A program made the translations under genes and the position numbers. The notes under the pieces were generated by a model. That model searched no databases, had not been told where the DNA came from, and was given only the letters and a program-made list of their open reading frames with translations. Source: Thermomonospora echinospora (GTDB lineage Bacteria > Actinomycetota > Actinomycetes > Streptosporangiales > Streptosporangiaceae). From it: DNA of 64,000 nt. Location of the stretch: contig NZ_FNVO01000018.1 in assembly GCF_900108175.1 (NCBI RefSeq), positions 1-64,000 on the forward strand. Reading direction: 5' to 3'. This document shows, piece by piece, positions 53,800-62,421 of this stretch (position 1 is the stretch's first letter; each line of letters opens with the position of its first letter).

Positions 53800-54516
53800 G
53801 TGGGGAGCTTGTTGAAGGTCATCGGCGCGGGGTTTCCGCGGACGGGGACGATGTCGATGAAGGCGGCGCTGGAGCGGCTGGGTTTCGGGCCCTGCTATCA
53901 CATGGTCGAGGTCCTCGCGCATCCCGATCACGTCGATCGCTGGCTGTCGGTCGGCACCGGCGCGTCCGCGGACTGGGACCGGGTGCTGGAGGGTTACGCG
54001 TCCTCCCAGGACTGGCCCTCCAGTTACTTCTGGCGTGAGCTGTCGGAGGCCTATCCGGAGGCCAAGGTCGTCCTCACCGTTCGCGATCCGCACCACTGGT
54101 ACCTCAGCTTCCGCATGCTGATCTCACGGCGTCCCGGCGGGATCCCGCCCGAGCAGGCGCCCGAGGCCGTACGACCGGTCCTGGTCGCGATGCAGCGGAT
54201 GCGCCCGATGCTGGACCGGATGGGGCAGGACGTCTTCGGCGCGGGCTGGCACATGGGGCAGGACATGCCCGACGAGGACCGGGCGGTGAAGGCCTACCAC
54301 CGGCATGTCGCGACGGTCCGCGAGAGCCTTCCGGAAGACCGGCTGCTGGTGTTCGACGTGCGCCGGGGCTGGGATCCGCTGTGCGGCTTCCTCGGCGTCG
54401 AGCCACCCACCGGCGAGCCGTTCCCCCACCTCAACGACTCCGCGTCGTTACAGCGCATGTTCGACCGGATGATGACCGAAGGCCGCCTCTCCTTCCCGTT
54501 CGAGGCCGATCACTAG
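53800..54516 (+). CDS. Sulfotransferase family protein
   Basis: A 238-residue protein with the phosphosulfate loop LKVIGAGFPRTGTMSMKAALE at the N-terminus, GPCYHMVEV and VVLTVRDPHHWYLSF. This is the Sulfotransfer_4-type pattern common in actinobacteria, often annotated from the same loop without known substrate. The start is probably GTG at 53800, with AGGGGG upstream; a TTG eleven bases on is an alternative. It shares little with the sulfotransferase at 8,376. Confidence 0.82.
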   Translation: MGSLLKVIGAGFPRTGTMSMKAALERLGFGPCYHMVEVLAHPDHVDRWLSVGTGASADWDRVLEGYASSQDWPSSYFWRELSEAYPEAKVVLTVRDPHHWYLSFRMLISRRPGGIPPEQAPEAVRPVLVAMQRMRPMLDRMGQDVFGAGWHMGQDMPDEDRAVKAYHRHVATVRESLPEDRLLVFDVRRGWDPLCGFLGVEPPTGEPFPHLNDSASLQRMFDRMMTEGRLSFPFEADH

Positions 54517-54590
54517 GCAGGGCGCCGTCCCCGGGGCCTCTGTCCGCTCGAAGCCTCCCCCCGGATCCCCGCCTGCTCGAAGATTGGCCC

Positions 54591-55373
54591 ATGAGCGATA
54601 TGCCCGAAGCCTTCTATCTGCCCCTCGGCGAGGGCCGGTACGAGCCGACCCGCGCGACCGAGAGCCCCTGGGACTCCGGCGCCCAGCACGGCGGGCCGCC
54701 CACGGCGCTGCTGGCGCACGTGATCGACGGCACGGCCGGCGCCGACATGCGCCTGGCCCGGGTCTCGGTGGACTTCCTCGGGCCCATCCCCCGGCACGAG
54801 GTGCGCGTCGAGGTGTCTCCGGTGCGGCCGGGCCGGCTGATCTCCCTGTCCGAGGCGCGGATGATCGCCGGTGACCGTACGGTGGTGGTCGCGCGTGCCT
54901 GGCACATCGCGACCGGCCCGCCGCCGCCGGTCACCGGGGAGCGCCTCCGGCCGCCAGCGCTGTCGGAGCCCGGGACCGGGCCGCTCCGCCCCGACCTGGC
55001 CGGGTGGGGCTATGGCCGGGCCATCGAGTGGCGGTACACCCACGGTGGCCACGGCACCCTCGGTCCCGCGGGGGTGTGGACGCGGGTACGCATCCCCCTG
55101 ATCGCAGGCGAGAAGATCACCGGCCTGGCCCGGACGCTGATCGTCGCCGACTCGGCCAACGGGCTGTCCGCCGTGCTGCCGATGCAGGAGTGGCTGTCCA
55201 TCCCGCCGACCATGACCGCCACCCTGGCGCGCGTGCCCGCGGGCGAGTGGGTGCACATGGCCGCCCGCACCCGCCTGTCCGACGACGGCCTCGGCATCGC
55301 GCACGCCACCCTCTGCGACCCCGACGACCACCTCGGCGAGGTCACCCAGCCCCTGCTGGTCCGCAAACGCTGA
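54591..55373 (+). CDS. Acyl-CoA thioesterase-like (TesB-type double hotdog) protein
   Basis: A 260-residue protein of two hotdog repeats. The first has SPWDSGAQHGGPPTALLAHVI and ARVSVDFLGPIPRHEVRVE, typical of actinobacterial TesB-like thioesterases; the second covers about residues 140-260. It is expected to hydrolyse acyl-CoA in the cytoplasm. The ATG has no strong ribosome site. 74 bp downstream of the sulfotransferase, so co-transcription is possible. Confidence 0.8.
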   Translation: MSDMPEAFYLPLGEGRYEPTRATESPWDSGAQHGGPPTALLAHVIDGTAGADMRLARVSVDFLGPIPRHEVRVEVSPVRPGRLISLSEARMIAGDRTVVVARAWHIATGPPPPVTGERLRPPALSEPGTGPLRPDLAGWGYGRAIEWRYTHGGHGTLGPAGVWTRVRIPLIAGEKITGLARTLIVADSANGLSAVLPMQEWLSIPPTMTATLARVPAGEWVHMAARTRLSDDGLGIAHATLCDPDDHLGEVTQPLLVRKR

Positions 55374-55437
55374 GCGGTGATCGCGAGTACGGCCGATCGC
55401 GGGTACGGCCGGGCGGACCCACAGGGCCGCCCGGCCG

Positions 55438-56478
55438 TCAGTAGTCGTCGTGGACGACGGCGTGGACGGGACGGCGCACGCTTTTCCGGCGGGTGCCGGC
55501 CACCCCGAGCCGCATCAGCATCTGCGGGTGGTCGCCGTCGCACAGGCGGGTGCGGATGAGCCCCCTCAGCTCCGGAACCTCCAGCGCCTGGGTGTGGAAG
55601 GCGGCCGACACGCCCTCCTCGGCCTGGGCGCGCAGCAGGACGCGTTGCAGCGCCTGCCCGGCGCGCAGCCAGTCGGCGGGAGTGTCCTGCGGCGTGGTGA
55701 GCAGGACGACCATACCGGCGGACGGCTGCTCGGCCGGTTCGTCGGCGGGAGCGTCGGTCCCCCAGCCCTGCCCGCGGGCGAAGTCCCGGCCGGGGAAGTC
55801 CGGCTCGGTGCGTTCGGCCCGGCGCGGATAGGTGTCGGGGTGGACACCGTTCTCGCGGCGGTCGCCCGGTGCGGGCGCCCAGCGGAACAACTCGGCGCCG
55901 ATCCCGGGATCGGCCCGGCCGAGGTGCTCGGCCGCCCCGGTCAGCGCACCCAGCGTGGCCTGGGCGTGGGTGTCGGTGATCACGCGCAGGGTGACGCCCT
56001 CCCGGCGTGCCTCGACCTGCAGCAGCGCCGGCAGCCCGGCCGTCACCTGGCCGGGACGGAACGCGCCGCGGTGGGTGTGCCGCTCCCGTATCTGCTCGTA
56101 GAGCCGGGCGACCTCGGGGTTCACGGTCTCGGGAGCGGCGGCCGGGACGTCGACGTCCACGTCGGCCAGCAGGCACGGCCGGTCGGGGGCGGGCAGCAGC
56201 CGGACCCGGGGCGCGTACCCCAGCTGGCGCAGCGCCAGCGTCAGGGTGAACAGCGCGGCGCCGCAGCTGATCATCATCTCCCGGCCGGACGGGTCGGTGC
56301 AGTCCAGCCGGCGTTCGTTGTCGGCGCGCAGGCTGATGCGCCGGTCGCCGATCCCGAACCGCCACGGCTGCGTGTTGTGCACCGAGGGCGCCCACCGGGC
56401 GGCCTCGACCGCGAACCGGGCGTCGGCCTCGAATCGTCCGGGGTCCTCCCGGTCCCTGCTCAGCGGCCGGACGTTCAT
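55438..56478 (-). CDS. acg: Acg-family nitroreductase-like FMN protein
   Basis: A 346-residue protein with two nitroreductase-like halves. Key segments are ARWAPSVHNTQPWRFGIGDR (FMN-binding region), MMISCGAALFTLTLALRQLGY, RHTHRGAF and PADWLRAGQALQRVLL. This matches the Acg family (M. tuberculosis Rv2032 type), thought to store flavin and often controlled by the hypoxia regulator DosR. ATG at 56478 has an AAAGGGGGA site. A DosR-like box lies about 60 bp upstream. Confidence 0.9.
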   Translation of the reverse strand: MNVRPLSRDREDPGRFEADARFAVEAARWAPSVHNTQPWRFGIGDRRISLRADNERRLDCTDPSGREMMISCGAALFTLTLALRQLGYAPRVRLLPAPDRPCLLADVDVDVPAAAPETVNPEVARLYEQIRERHTHRGAFRPGQVTAGLPALLQVEARREGVTLRVITDTHAQATLGALTGAAEHLGRADPGIGAELFRWAPAPGDRRENGVHPDTYPRRAERTEPDFPGRDFARGQGWGTDAPADEPAEQPSAGMVVLLTTPQDTPADWLRAGQALQRVLLRAQAEEGVSAAFHTQALEVPELRGLIRTRLCDGDHPQMLMRLGVAGTRRKSVRRPVHAVVHDDY

Positions 56479-56807
56479 CGGGTCCCCCTTTCTCCCCTCC
56501 TCCCCAAGGTCACCATGACCGGCCAGGACACCGGCAGGGCCATAGGTCCCGCAGTCCGGCGGGATTTTCGGGACCGGCGGATCGCCCCGCCTCCCCGACG
56601 GGGGCGGAGCCGGTCGGGTCCGCTGCGGTCTCCCGTCGTCCGCGATCGATCCGGTTCTGTGCCGTTCTGTGCCGTACGACCCCGTTCCGTTCCGCCGTTG
56701 AGCGTTCAAATATCGAGATTTCACCGACGGAACGACCGGATACCGGACATCGTTGTTCTGGGGAGGAACCCCACCGAACATCCGCCGGTGTGAGAGATCT
56801 GGTCCGC
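56479..56807. other. Divergent intergenic region with DosR-like box
   Basis: About 330 bp between acg and the small hypothetical gene. It contains the box at 56,537-56,550 and a short tandem TTCTGTGCCG pair near 56,653-56,672. No further gene recognised. Confidence 0.5.
56537..56550 (-). promoter_or_regulatory. DosR/DevR-like box upstream of acg
   Basis: Minus strand GGGACCTATGGCCC, a near-palindrome that fits the DosR/DevR consensus core (GGGAC-N4-5-GCCC/GTCCC). It lies 59-72 bp before the acg start, where an activator site is expected. Confidence 0.7.
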
Positions 56808-57104
56808 ATGCCCATAACACTCGTCCGTCCGCGTCGTGTCACGGCACTGTTCCGGGCACGGGTGCGAGGCCGGCGCCCGGCGCCGCCGCCGTGGCGGCCG
56901 TGCGGCCCGCAGTCCGCCGACGAGGTCGCGCTCGCCATCGCGCTGACCGCACGCTGGATGCTCGTCACCGGCCGGCGCATCGACCAGGTGCCGCTGCTGC
57001 ACGACCTGCCCGGTGACCAGCTCATCGACTTCTGGTCCGACGACCACGTGGCCGGACCGCACCCACCGCGTCCGGCCGCCGACCGGCGCGAAGTGAGGCG
57101 GTGA
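56808..57104 (+). CDS. Small hypothetical protein
   Basis: About 98 residues, not recognised. An Arg-rich start (MPITLVRPRRVTALFRARVR) is followed by a more ordered part, ADEVALAIALTARWMLVTGR and LLHDLPGDQLIDFWSDDH. The second half looks like two amphipathic helices. A GTG at 56790 could add six residues. It is divergent from the Acg-type gene and may share its control region, so a link to the same stress response is possible. Confidence 0.5.
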   Translation: MPITLVRPRRVTALFRARVRGRRPAPPPWRPCGPQSADEVALAIALTARWMLVTGRRIDQVPLLHDLPGDQLIDFWSDDHVAGPHPPRPAADRREVRR

Positions 57105-57150
57105 CCGCCCGGCGCCCCGGCCCCGTCACCGAGGCCGGGGAGAGCGCGCG

Positions 57151-58416
57151 CTAACCCAGCAGCCGGGTGGCCTGGGCCATCGCCCGGTCGATGGGGATGG
57201 CGAAGCCGATGCCGATCGAGCCCGAGGCGCGGTCCTGGCCCAGCGTGGCGATGGCGGTGTTGACCCCGATGACCTGGCCCTGGGCGTTCACCAGGGGGCC
57301 TCCGGAGTTGCCGGGGTTGATGGGGGCGTCGGTCTGCACGGCCCGCAGGGTGCGCCCCTCGCCCACATTCACCTCGCGGTCGAGGGCGCTGACGATGCCC
57401 GAAGTGACCGTACCGGCCAGGCCCAGCGGCGAGCCGAACGCCAGGACCGGCTCCCCCACCCGCACGCCGTCCGAACGCCCCACCGGCAGCACCGGCAGGC
57501 CCGCCGAGCCGACCGCCAGGACGGCGACGTCGTTGGCGGTGTCCACGCCGACCACCCGCGCCCGCCGCTGCCGCCGGTCGGACGTCTCGATGACGACCCG
57601 GACCGCGCCGTCGACCACATGGGCGTTGGTCAGCACGTGCCCCTGCCGGTCGATCACGAAGCCCGACCCGGTGGACCGGGACGCGGCCCGCCGCACCTGG
57701 ATGGATACCACGCTGCGCTGCACCCGCGCCGCGATCCTGGTGAGGTCGGCCGTGGTCTCCACCGCCGCCGGGACGGCCTGCGGCGCCGCCCCGTCCCGTT
57801 CGCCCATCGCCCGCATCCCGGCCGCCCCGGCAAGGCCACCGGCCAGCGCCGCCGCCAGCACTCCCGCCGTCACCAGCGTCCGCCTCGTCCGCCGCCGCGC
57901 AGGAGCCGCCCGGAAGGACCCTCCGCCCTCCCGCGGGTCGGCCCGGGAGCCGTCGGCCCACAGCACGCTGGTCCGCGCGTCGGCACCGCCTGACCGGCCC
58001 GCCCACAGGCCACCGGCGGCCTGTTCCGCGGTACGCGGATCGGCCGTACGGAAAGCACCGCCCCAGGCCCCGCCGCCACGGGAGCCCTCGGCCCACGACC
58101 CGCCGCTACGCGGGTCGGCCGTACGCGATCCGCCGGACCACAGGTCACGAGCGGACCGGTCCGCCATACGCGGATCGGTAGTGCGTGCATCGCCGGGCCA
58201 CGGGCCGCCGGCAGGCCGCTCGGCGGTGCGGGGGGTGCCGTTCCACAGGCCGTCGTTGCGCGGGTCGGGCGTTCCAGGGGCCGGCTGGGGGGTGGCCGTC
58301 CACCGGGGGTCGGGGGCCGAGGGAAACGGCTGCTGTGGCAGCTCGCGGGTGGGCTGGTCGTTCCGGCCCCGGGCGTGGCGCCCGTAGTACTCGCCGGGGA
58401 ACGGCTCCTGGTGCAT
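57151..58416 (-). CDS. HtrA/DegP-like membrane serine protease without PDZ domain
   Basis: A 421-residue protein. A cytoplasmic N-terminal region of about 180 residues carries imperfect repeats of the type TADPRTAEQAAGGLWAG. A membrane helix (RTLVTAGVLAAALAGGLAGAAG) comes next. The extracytoplasmic trypsin-like domain has His in VLTNAHVVDG, Asp in ANDVAVLAVG and Ser in INPGNSGGPLV. The chain ends soon after the protease domain (…IPIDRAMAQATRLLG), so the usual PDZ domain is missing. ATG at 58416 follows GAGGAG. Confidence 0.9.
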   Translation of the reverse strand: MHQEPFPGEYYGRHARGRNDQPTRELPQQPFPSAPDPRWTATPQPAPGTPDPRNDGLWNGTPRTAERPAGGPWPGDARTTDPRMADRSARDLWSGGSRTADPRSGGSWAEGSRGGGAWGGAFRTADPRTAEQAAGGLWAGRSGGADARTSVLWADGSRADPREGGGSFRAAPARRRTRRTLVTAGVLAAALAGGLAGAAGMRAMGERDGAAPQAVPAAVETTADLTRIAARVQRSVVSIQVRRAASRSTGSGFVIDRQGHVLTNAHVVDGAVRVVIETSDRRQRRARVVGVDTANDVAVLAVGSAGLPVLPVGRSDGVRVGEPVLAFGSPLGLAGTVTSGIVSALDREVNVGEGRTLRAVQTDAPINPGNSGGPLVNAQGQVIGVNTAIATLGQDRASGSIGIGFAIPIDRAMAQATRLLG

Positions 58417-58631
58417 CTCGGCTCCTCGCAGTGGCCGCGGTGGCAACGGTGGCAGCGGGCGGTATGCCAGGAAGTACGGGCCGCACGGCCTCCGTGGGTC
58501 ACCGCGGGACGCGAAAGATCTCCGCCGGGCCGGAGGCGCTGAACCCTCGGCCGGTTCCGCCGCGTACCACCGTCCGACGGGTTTTGGCTCGACCGAGGAG
58601 CGACGGCGGCAGAGGTGAGGTCACGGGTCCG

Positions 58632-59129
58632 ATGACGATGCCGGACGACGCGGACAGGCTGATCGACCAGTGGTCCCGGTTCCTGGCGGCGCTGGAGGCC
58701 GACTGCCCGGTGTGCGCGGGTACGGGCGTCGTGCTGAGCGACGCCTGGCAGGCCTGGCACGAACGCGCCGGCGAGCTGAGCAGGGTGGCCCTGGCGGCGC
58801 GGCGGGCCTCGGGGATGCGGCTGGACGGCAACGGCGCCATGGTGCGGGTGCCGGACGAACTGCCGCGCCGCCGCGAGCCCGCCGAGGGGCATCCGGGCGC
58901 CGACGCGCCGACGGTGATGGCGGCCGTCGAGCGGGCGATCGACGAGCACGAGCGGGCCCGGCCGGCCGAGGCCGAGCACGTGCCGTGCCGGGCGTGCGCG
59001 GGCTGCGGCCTGGTGCTGACCCCGATCGGCCGGCGGCTGGCGCAACTGCTGCACCGGCACGGCTTCGTGACCGTTCCGGACGCGACACCACCGCCGGCGG
59101 CTCCCGGGACGAACGGAGGACGGGCATGA
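58632..59129 (+). CDS. Small protein with two CxxC zinc-ribbon-like motifs
   Basis: A 165-residue protein, not assigned to a family. CPVCAGTGVVLS near residue 26 and CRACAGCGLVLT near residue 122 together supply Cys pairs, probably holding Zn or an Fe-S centre. The middle is helical and charged. Its stop overlaps the ATG of the NuoF-ferredoxin fusion by 4 bp, so the two are translated together and likely work together. ATG 58632 is used; the frame extends further but upstream is unrelated. Confidence 0.7.
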   Translation: MTMPDDADRLIDQWSRFLAALEADCPVCAGTGVVLSDAWQAWHERAGELSRVALAARRASGMRLDGNGAMVRVPDELPRRREPAEGHPGADAPTVMAAVERAIDEHERARPAEAEHVPCRACAGCGLVLTPIGRRLAQLLHRHGFVTVPDATPPPAAPGTNGGRA

Positions 59130-60655
59130 CCGCCGTGAGCATCGTGACCATCGGCAGCCCCCGGCTGACGATGGGCTTCGACAGGTTCGACCGGATCGAC
59201 CTGGACCGGCACCGGGCGCTGCACGGCGCGCTGTCGGTACCCGGCCTGGAAGAGCTGATGAAGATCACCGAGGCGGTCGACCTGCGCGGCCGGGGTGGCG
59301 CCGCGTTCCCGTTCGCCCGCAAGCTGATGGCGGTGGCCAAGCGGGTGGACCTGCCCAAGGACGACACCGACGGGTTCCTGCTGCCCGGTGAGGAGGACGA
59401 CCGCTGGCGGTGGCGCGGCGGGCCGCAGGCGGTGATCGTGGTGAACGGGTCGGAGGGCGAGCCCGGCAGCCAGAAGGACAAGGTGCTGCTGACCCGCAAC
59501 CCGCATCTGGTCCTGGACGGCGCGCAGATCGCCGCGACCGCGCTGGGCACCCGCGACATCGTGGTGGCGATCGAGAGCGAGACCGCCGCCCGTTCGATGC
59601 GCGCCGCCATCGCCGAACGCCGGATGCCCGCCGAGGTCGTCCGGCTGCCCGAACGCTTCATCTCCGGGGAGAGCGGCGCGGTGGTCCGCGCCATCAACGG
59701 CGAGACGCCCATCCCCCCGGGCCGCAAGGTGCGGGCGGCCGAGTCCGGGGTGGACGGCCGCCCCACCCTGCTGTCCAACACCGAGACCTTCGCCCAGCTC
59801 GCCGTGCTGGCCTCGCTCGGCCCCGACCTGTACTCCTCGGCCGGCACCGAGTCCGAGCCCGGCACCACCCTGCTGACGGTCGGCGGCTCCACCGTCGTCG
59901 AGTGCACGCTCGGCACGCCGCTGGCCGCCGTCTTCGCCCAGTGCGGCGTCCAGCCGGGGCAGGGCGTCCTGGTCGGCGGCTACCACGGCGAGTGGATCAC
60001 TCCCGAGGCGGTACGGACGGCCGTGGTCTCCCGGGCCGGTTTCCAGGCGGTGGGCGGCTCGCTGGGCGCGGGCATCATCCTGCCGCTGCCCGAGGGCACC
60101 TGCCCGCTGAAGGAGGTCGCCCGTATCGCCTCCTACATGGCGGGCCAGTCGGCGGGCCAGTGCGGCCCCTGCCGGCTGGGCCTGCCCGACCTGTACCGCT
60201 CCATCGAGTCCCTGGTGGACGGCTCCGGCAGCCCCGAACTCGTGCGCCGCGCCGCCGGGATCGGCCGGGGCCGGGGCGCCTGCTCCCATCCGGACGGCAC
60301 CGCCCGCTTCGCCCTGTCGGCCCTGAACACCTTCGCCCGCGACATCGAGATCCACCAGCTCAACGGCGACTGCGGCCAGCCCTGCTTCGGCGTGCTGCCG
60401 CTGCCGGTCCCCTCCGGCGGCGAGATGAAGATCGCCATCGACTGGAGCCGCTGCCAGGGCCACGGCCTGTGCGCCTACCTGGTCCCCGAGCTCGTCCAGC
60501 TCGACCGCTACGGCTACCCGGTCGTCCTGGACGCCGAGATCCCCTCCTGGATGGAGACCGACGCCCAGCGCGCCGTCGCCATGTGCCCCGCCCTGGCCCT
60601 CCGCCTCGTCCCCGTCATGGCCAAACAGGGCGGCAAACGCCCCAACCGCCAGTGA
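59126..60655 (+). CDS. NuoF-like NADH-binding subunit fused to a ferredoxin domain
   Basis: A 509-residue redox protein. Residues about 45-330 are the NuoF flavin/NADH fold: LRGRGGAAFPFARKL (NADH site), VVNGSEGEPGSQKDKVLL (FMN site) and an SLBB-like part with LLTVGGST and GYHGEWI. The 4Fe-4S cluster region has QCGPCRLGLP and GACSHPDG. A C-terminal ferredoxin of about 65 residues follows: CQGHGLCAYLVPELV and AVAMCPALAL, the 3Fe-4S type seen with cytochrome P450 partners. No other complex I subunits are near. It probably moves electrons from NAD(P)H to an unknown acceptor. Confidence 0.88.
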   Translation: MTAVSIVTIGSPRLTMGFDRFDRIDLDRHRALHGALSVPGLEELMKITEAVDLRGRGGAAFPFARKLMAVAKRVDLPKDDTDGFLLPGEEDDRWRWRGGPQAVIVVNGSEGEPGSQKDKVLLTRNPHLVLDGAQIAATALGTRDIVVAIESETAARSMRAAIAERRMPAEVVRLPERFISGESGAVVRAINGETPIPPGRKVRAAESGVDGRPTLLSNTETFAQLAVLASLGPDLYSSAGTESEPGTTLLTVGGSTVVECTLGTPLAAVFAQCGVQPGQGVLVGGYHGEWITPEAVRTAVVSRAGFQAVGGSLGAGIILPLPEGTCPLKEVARIASYMAGQSAGQCGPCRLGLPDLYRSIESLVDGSGSPELVRRAAGIGRGRGACSHPDGTARFALSALNTFARDIEIHQLNGDCGQPCFGVLPLPVPSGGEMKIAIDWSRCQGHGLCAYLVPELVQLDRYGYPVVLDAEIPSWMETDAQRAVAMCPALALRLVPVMAKQGGKRPNRQ

Positions 60656-60676
60656 CCGCCCAGGGAACGGGCCGGA

Positions 60677-60711
60677 CGCCCGGCCGCTAGATCGGATCTA
60701 GCGGCCGGGCG
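60677..60711 (+). terminator. Perfect 17-bp palindrome downstream of NuoF-like gene
   Basis: Arms 60,677-60,693 and 60,695-60,711 are exact complements around a single G. It is 21 nt after the stop. It most likely folds as a terminator hairpin; as a DNA palindrome it could also be a protein site for the next gene. Confidence 0.65.
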
Positions 60712-60765
60712 GTCGCGATCTCGCGCCTTGAGGGGTGAGAGCCCGTAGGCGCGGAGGTGAGGCCG

Positions 60766-61338
60766 ATGATCCGGAACGAGTGCCCGTTGCGGGTCGCGGT
60801 CGTCATCGGCAGTACCCGGGAGGGGCGGATCGGTGACGCCGTCGGCCGGTGGTTCGTCGGGGTGGCCGGGCGGTGCGAGGGCGTCGAGCTGGAGGTCCTC
60901 GACCTGCTCGACCATGAGCTGCCCGTTCGGCATCCCGGTGCGGTCACCCCGCAGATGGCGGCCTTCGCCGGGCGAATCGGGCAGGCGGACGGCTTCGTGG
61001 TCGTCACGCCGGAGTACAACCGCAGCTTCCCGGCCTCGCTCAAGCAGGCGATCGACTGCGCCTACGACGAGTGGCGGGCCAAGCCGGTCGGGTTCGTCTC
61101 CTACGGCTACCGGTTCGCCGGGCTGTACGCCGTGGAGCAGCTGCGGCCGGTCTTCACCGAGCTGCATGTGGTGACCATGCCCGGCGCGGTGCACATCGAC
61201 CTGCGGCACTGCGACTTCGCGCGCGGCCGGCCGCCGGACGAAGGGCTCGTGCACGAGGCCGAGACGATGCTCGGCCAGCTCATCTGGTGGGGGCTGGCGC
61301 TGCGCGACGCGCGCGCCGCACGCCCCTACGCCTGCTAG
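60766..61338 (+). CDS. NADPH-dependent FMN reductase (flavodoxin-like)
   Basis: A 190-residue flavoprotein of the NADPH_dep_FMN reductase family. The FMN phosphate loop is VVIGSTREGRIGDAVGRWF, and TPEYNRSFPASLKQAIDCAY is the family hallmark. VSYGYRFAGLYAVEQLR follows. It should reduce FMN or quinones/azo compounds. ATG 60766 lies 8 nt after GGAGG. The following ABC exporter starts 54 bp downstream on the same strand, so the three genes may form an operon. Confidence 0.92.
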   Translation: MIRNECPLRVAVVIGSTREGRIGDAVGRWFVGVAGRCEGVELEVLDLLDHELPVRHPGAVTPQMAAFAGRIGQADGFVVVTPEYNRSFPASLKQAIDCAYDEWRAKPVGFVSYGYRFAGLYAVEQLRPVFTELHVVTMPGAVHIDLRHCDFARGRPPDEGLVHEAETMLGQLIWWGLALRDARAARPYAC

Positions 61339-61392
61339 CCCCTGAGGTGAGGACGAGATGTGGAGACGACGGAGGAGAAGGGAGCCGCGGCC

Positions 61393-62421
61393 ATGAGCGA
61401 GCGGACCGCCGAACTGGCGATCGAGACGTCGCAGCTGGTCAAGACGTTCGGCGACAACCGGGCGGTGGACGGCATCGACCTGGCCGTGCCCACCGGCGCC
61501 GTGTACGGGGTGCTCGGGCCCAACGGCGCGGGCAAGACCACCACCGTCCGGATGCTGGCCACGCTGCTGCGCCCGGACGGCGGGCAGGCCAGGGTGTTCG
61601 GCCACGACGTGCTGCGCGAGCCCAACGCCGTACGCTCGCGGGTCAGCCTGACCGGGCAGTACGCCTCCGTGGACGAGGACCTGACCGGCGCGGAGAACCT
61701 GGTGCTGCTGGCCCGCCTGCTCGGCCACCGCAAGCCCGCGGCCCGGGACCGGGCGGCGGCGCTGCTGGCGGCGTTCGGGCTGGAGGAGGCCGCCGACCGG
61801 CAGGTCAAGAACTACTCGGGCGGGATGCGCCGGCGGCTGGACATCGCCGCCAGCATCCTCAACACCCCCGACCTGCTGTTCCTGGACGAGCCCACCACCG
61901 GTCTGGACCCGCGCAGCCGCAGCCAGGTCTGGGACATCGTGCGGGCCGTGGTGGCGCACGGCACCACCGTGCTGCTGACCACCCAGTACATGGAGGAGGC
62001 CGACCGGCTGGCCGGGCGGATCGCGGTGATCGACCACGGCAAGGTGATCGCCGAGGGCACTCCGGGCGAGCTGAAGTCCTCGGTCGGCGCGGGCGCCGTG
62101 CACGTCCGGCTGCGCGAGGCGTGGCAGCGCGAGCAGGCGCGCCAGGTGCTGGCGCGGACGCTGGACGCCCAGGTGCAGCTGGACGCCGACCCGGTGGCGC
62201 TGACCGCCCGGATCATGGACGGCGGCACCCGGGACCGGGCCGCCGCCCAGGCGTCCCGCGCGCTGGCCGAACTCGACGAGGCCGGCATCACCGTGGACGA
62301 CTTCTCCCTCGGCCAGCCCAGCCTGGACGAGGTGTTCCTGGCCCTCACCGGCCACCCCGCCGAGCAGGCGGACGACAGCGAGCAGGACGGCGAGCGGGAG
62401 AGCGTGGAGGCGGCCAAATGA
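61393..62421 (+). CDS. DrrA-type ABC transporter ATP-binding protein
   Basis: A 342-residue ATPase. Walker A is [14 protein letters not shown], the signature [14 protein letters not shown], Walker [17 protein letters not shown], and the switch region [13 protein letters not shown]. The C-terminal DrrA domain ends [15 protein letters not shown]. The gene overlaps the permease by 4 bp. It belongs to the daunorubicin-resistance-like drug exporter class; the substrate is unknown. A GTG at 61360 could add eleven residues. Confidence 0.94.
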   Translation: MSERTAELAIETSQLVKTFGDNRAVDGIDLAVPTGAVYGVLGPNGAGKTTTVRMLATLLRPDGGQARVFGHDVLREPNAVRSRVSLTGQYASVDEDLTGAENLVLLARLLGHRKPAARDRAAALLAAFGLEEAADRQVKNYSGGMRRRLDIAASILNTPDLLFLDEPTTGLDPRSRSQVWDIVRAVVAHGTTVLLTTQYMEEADRLAGRIAVIDHGKVIAEGTPGELKSSVGAGAVHVRLREAWQREQARQVLARTLDAQVQLDADPVALTARIMDGGTRDRAAAQASRALAELDEAGITVDDFSLGQPSLDEVFLALTGHPAEQADDSEQDGERESVEAAK

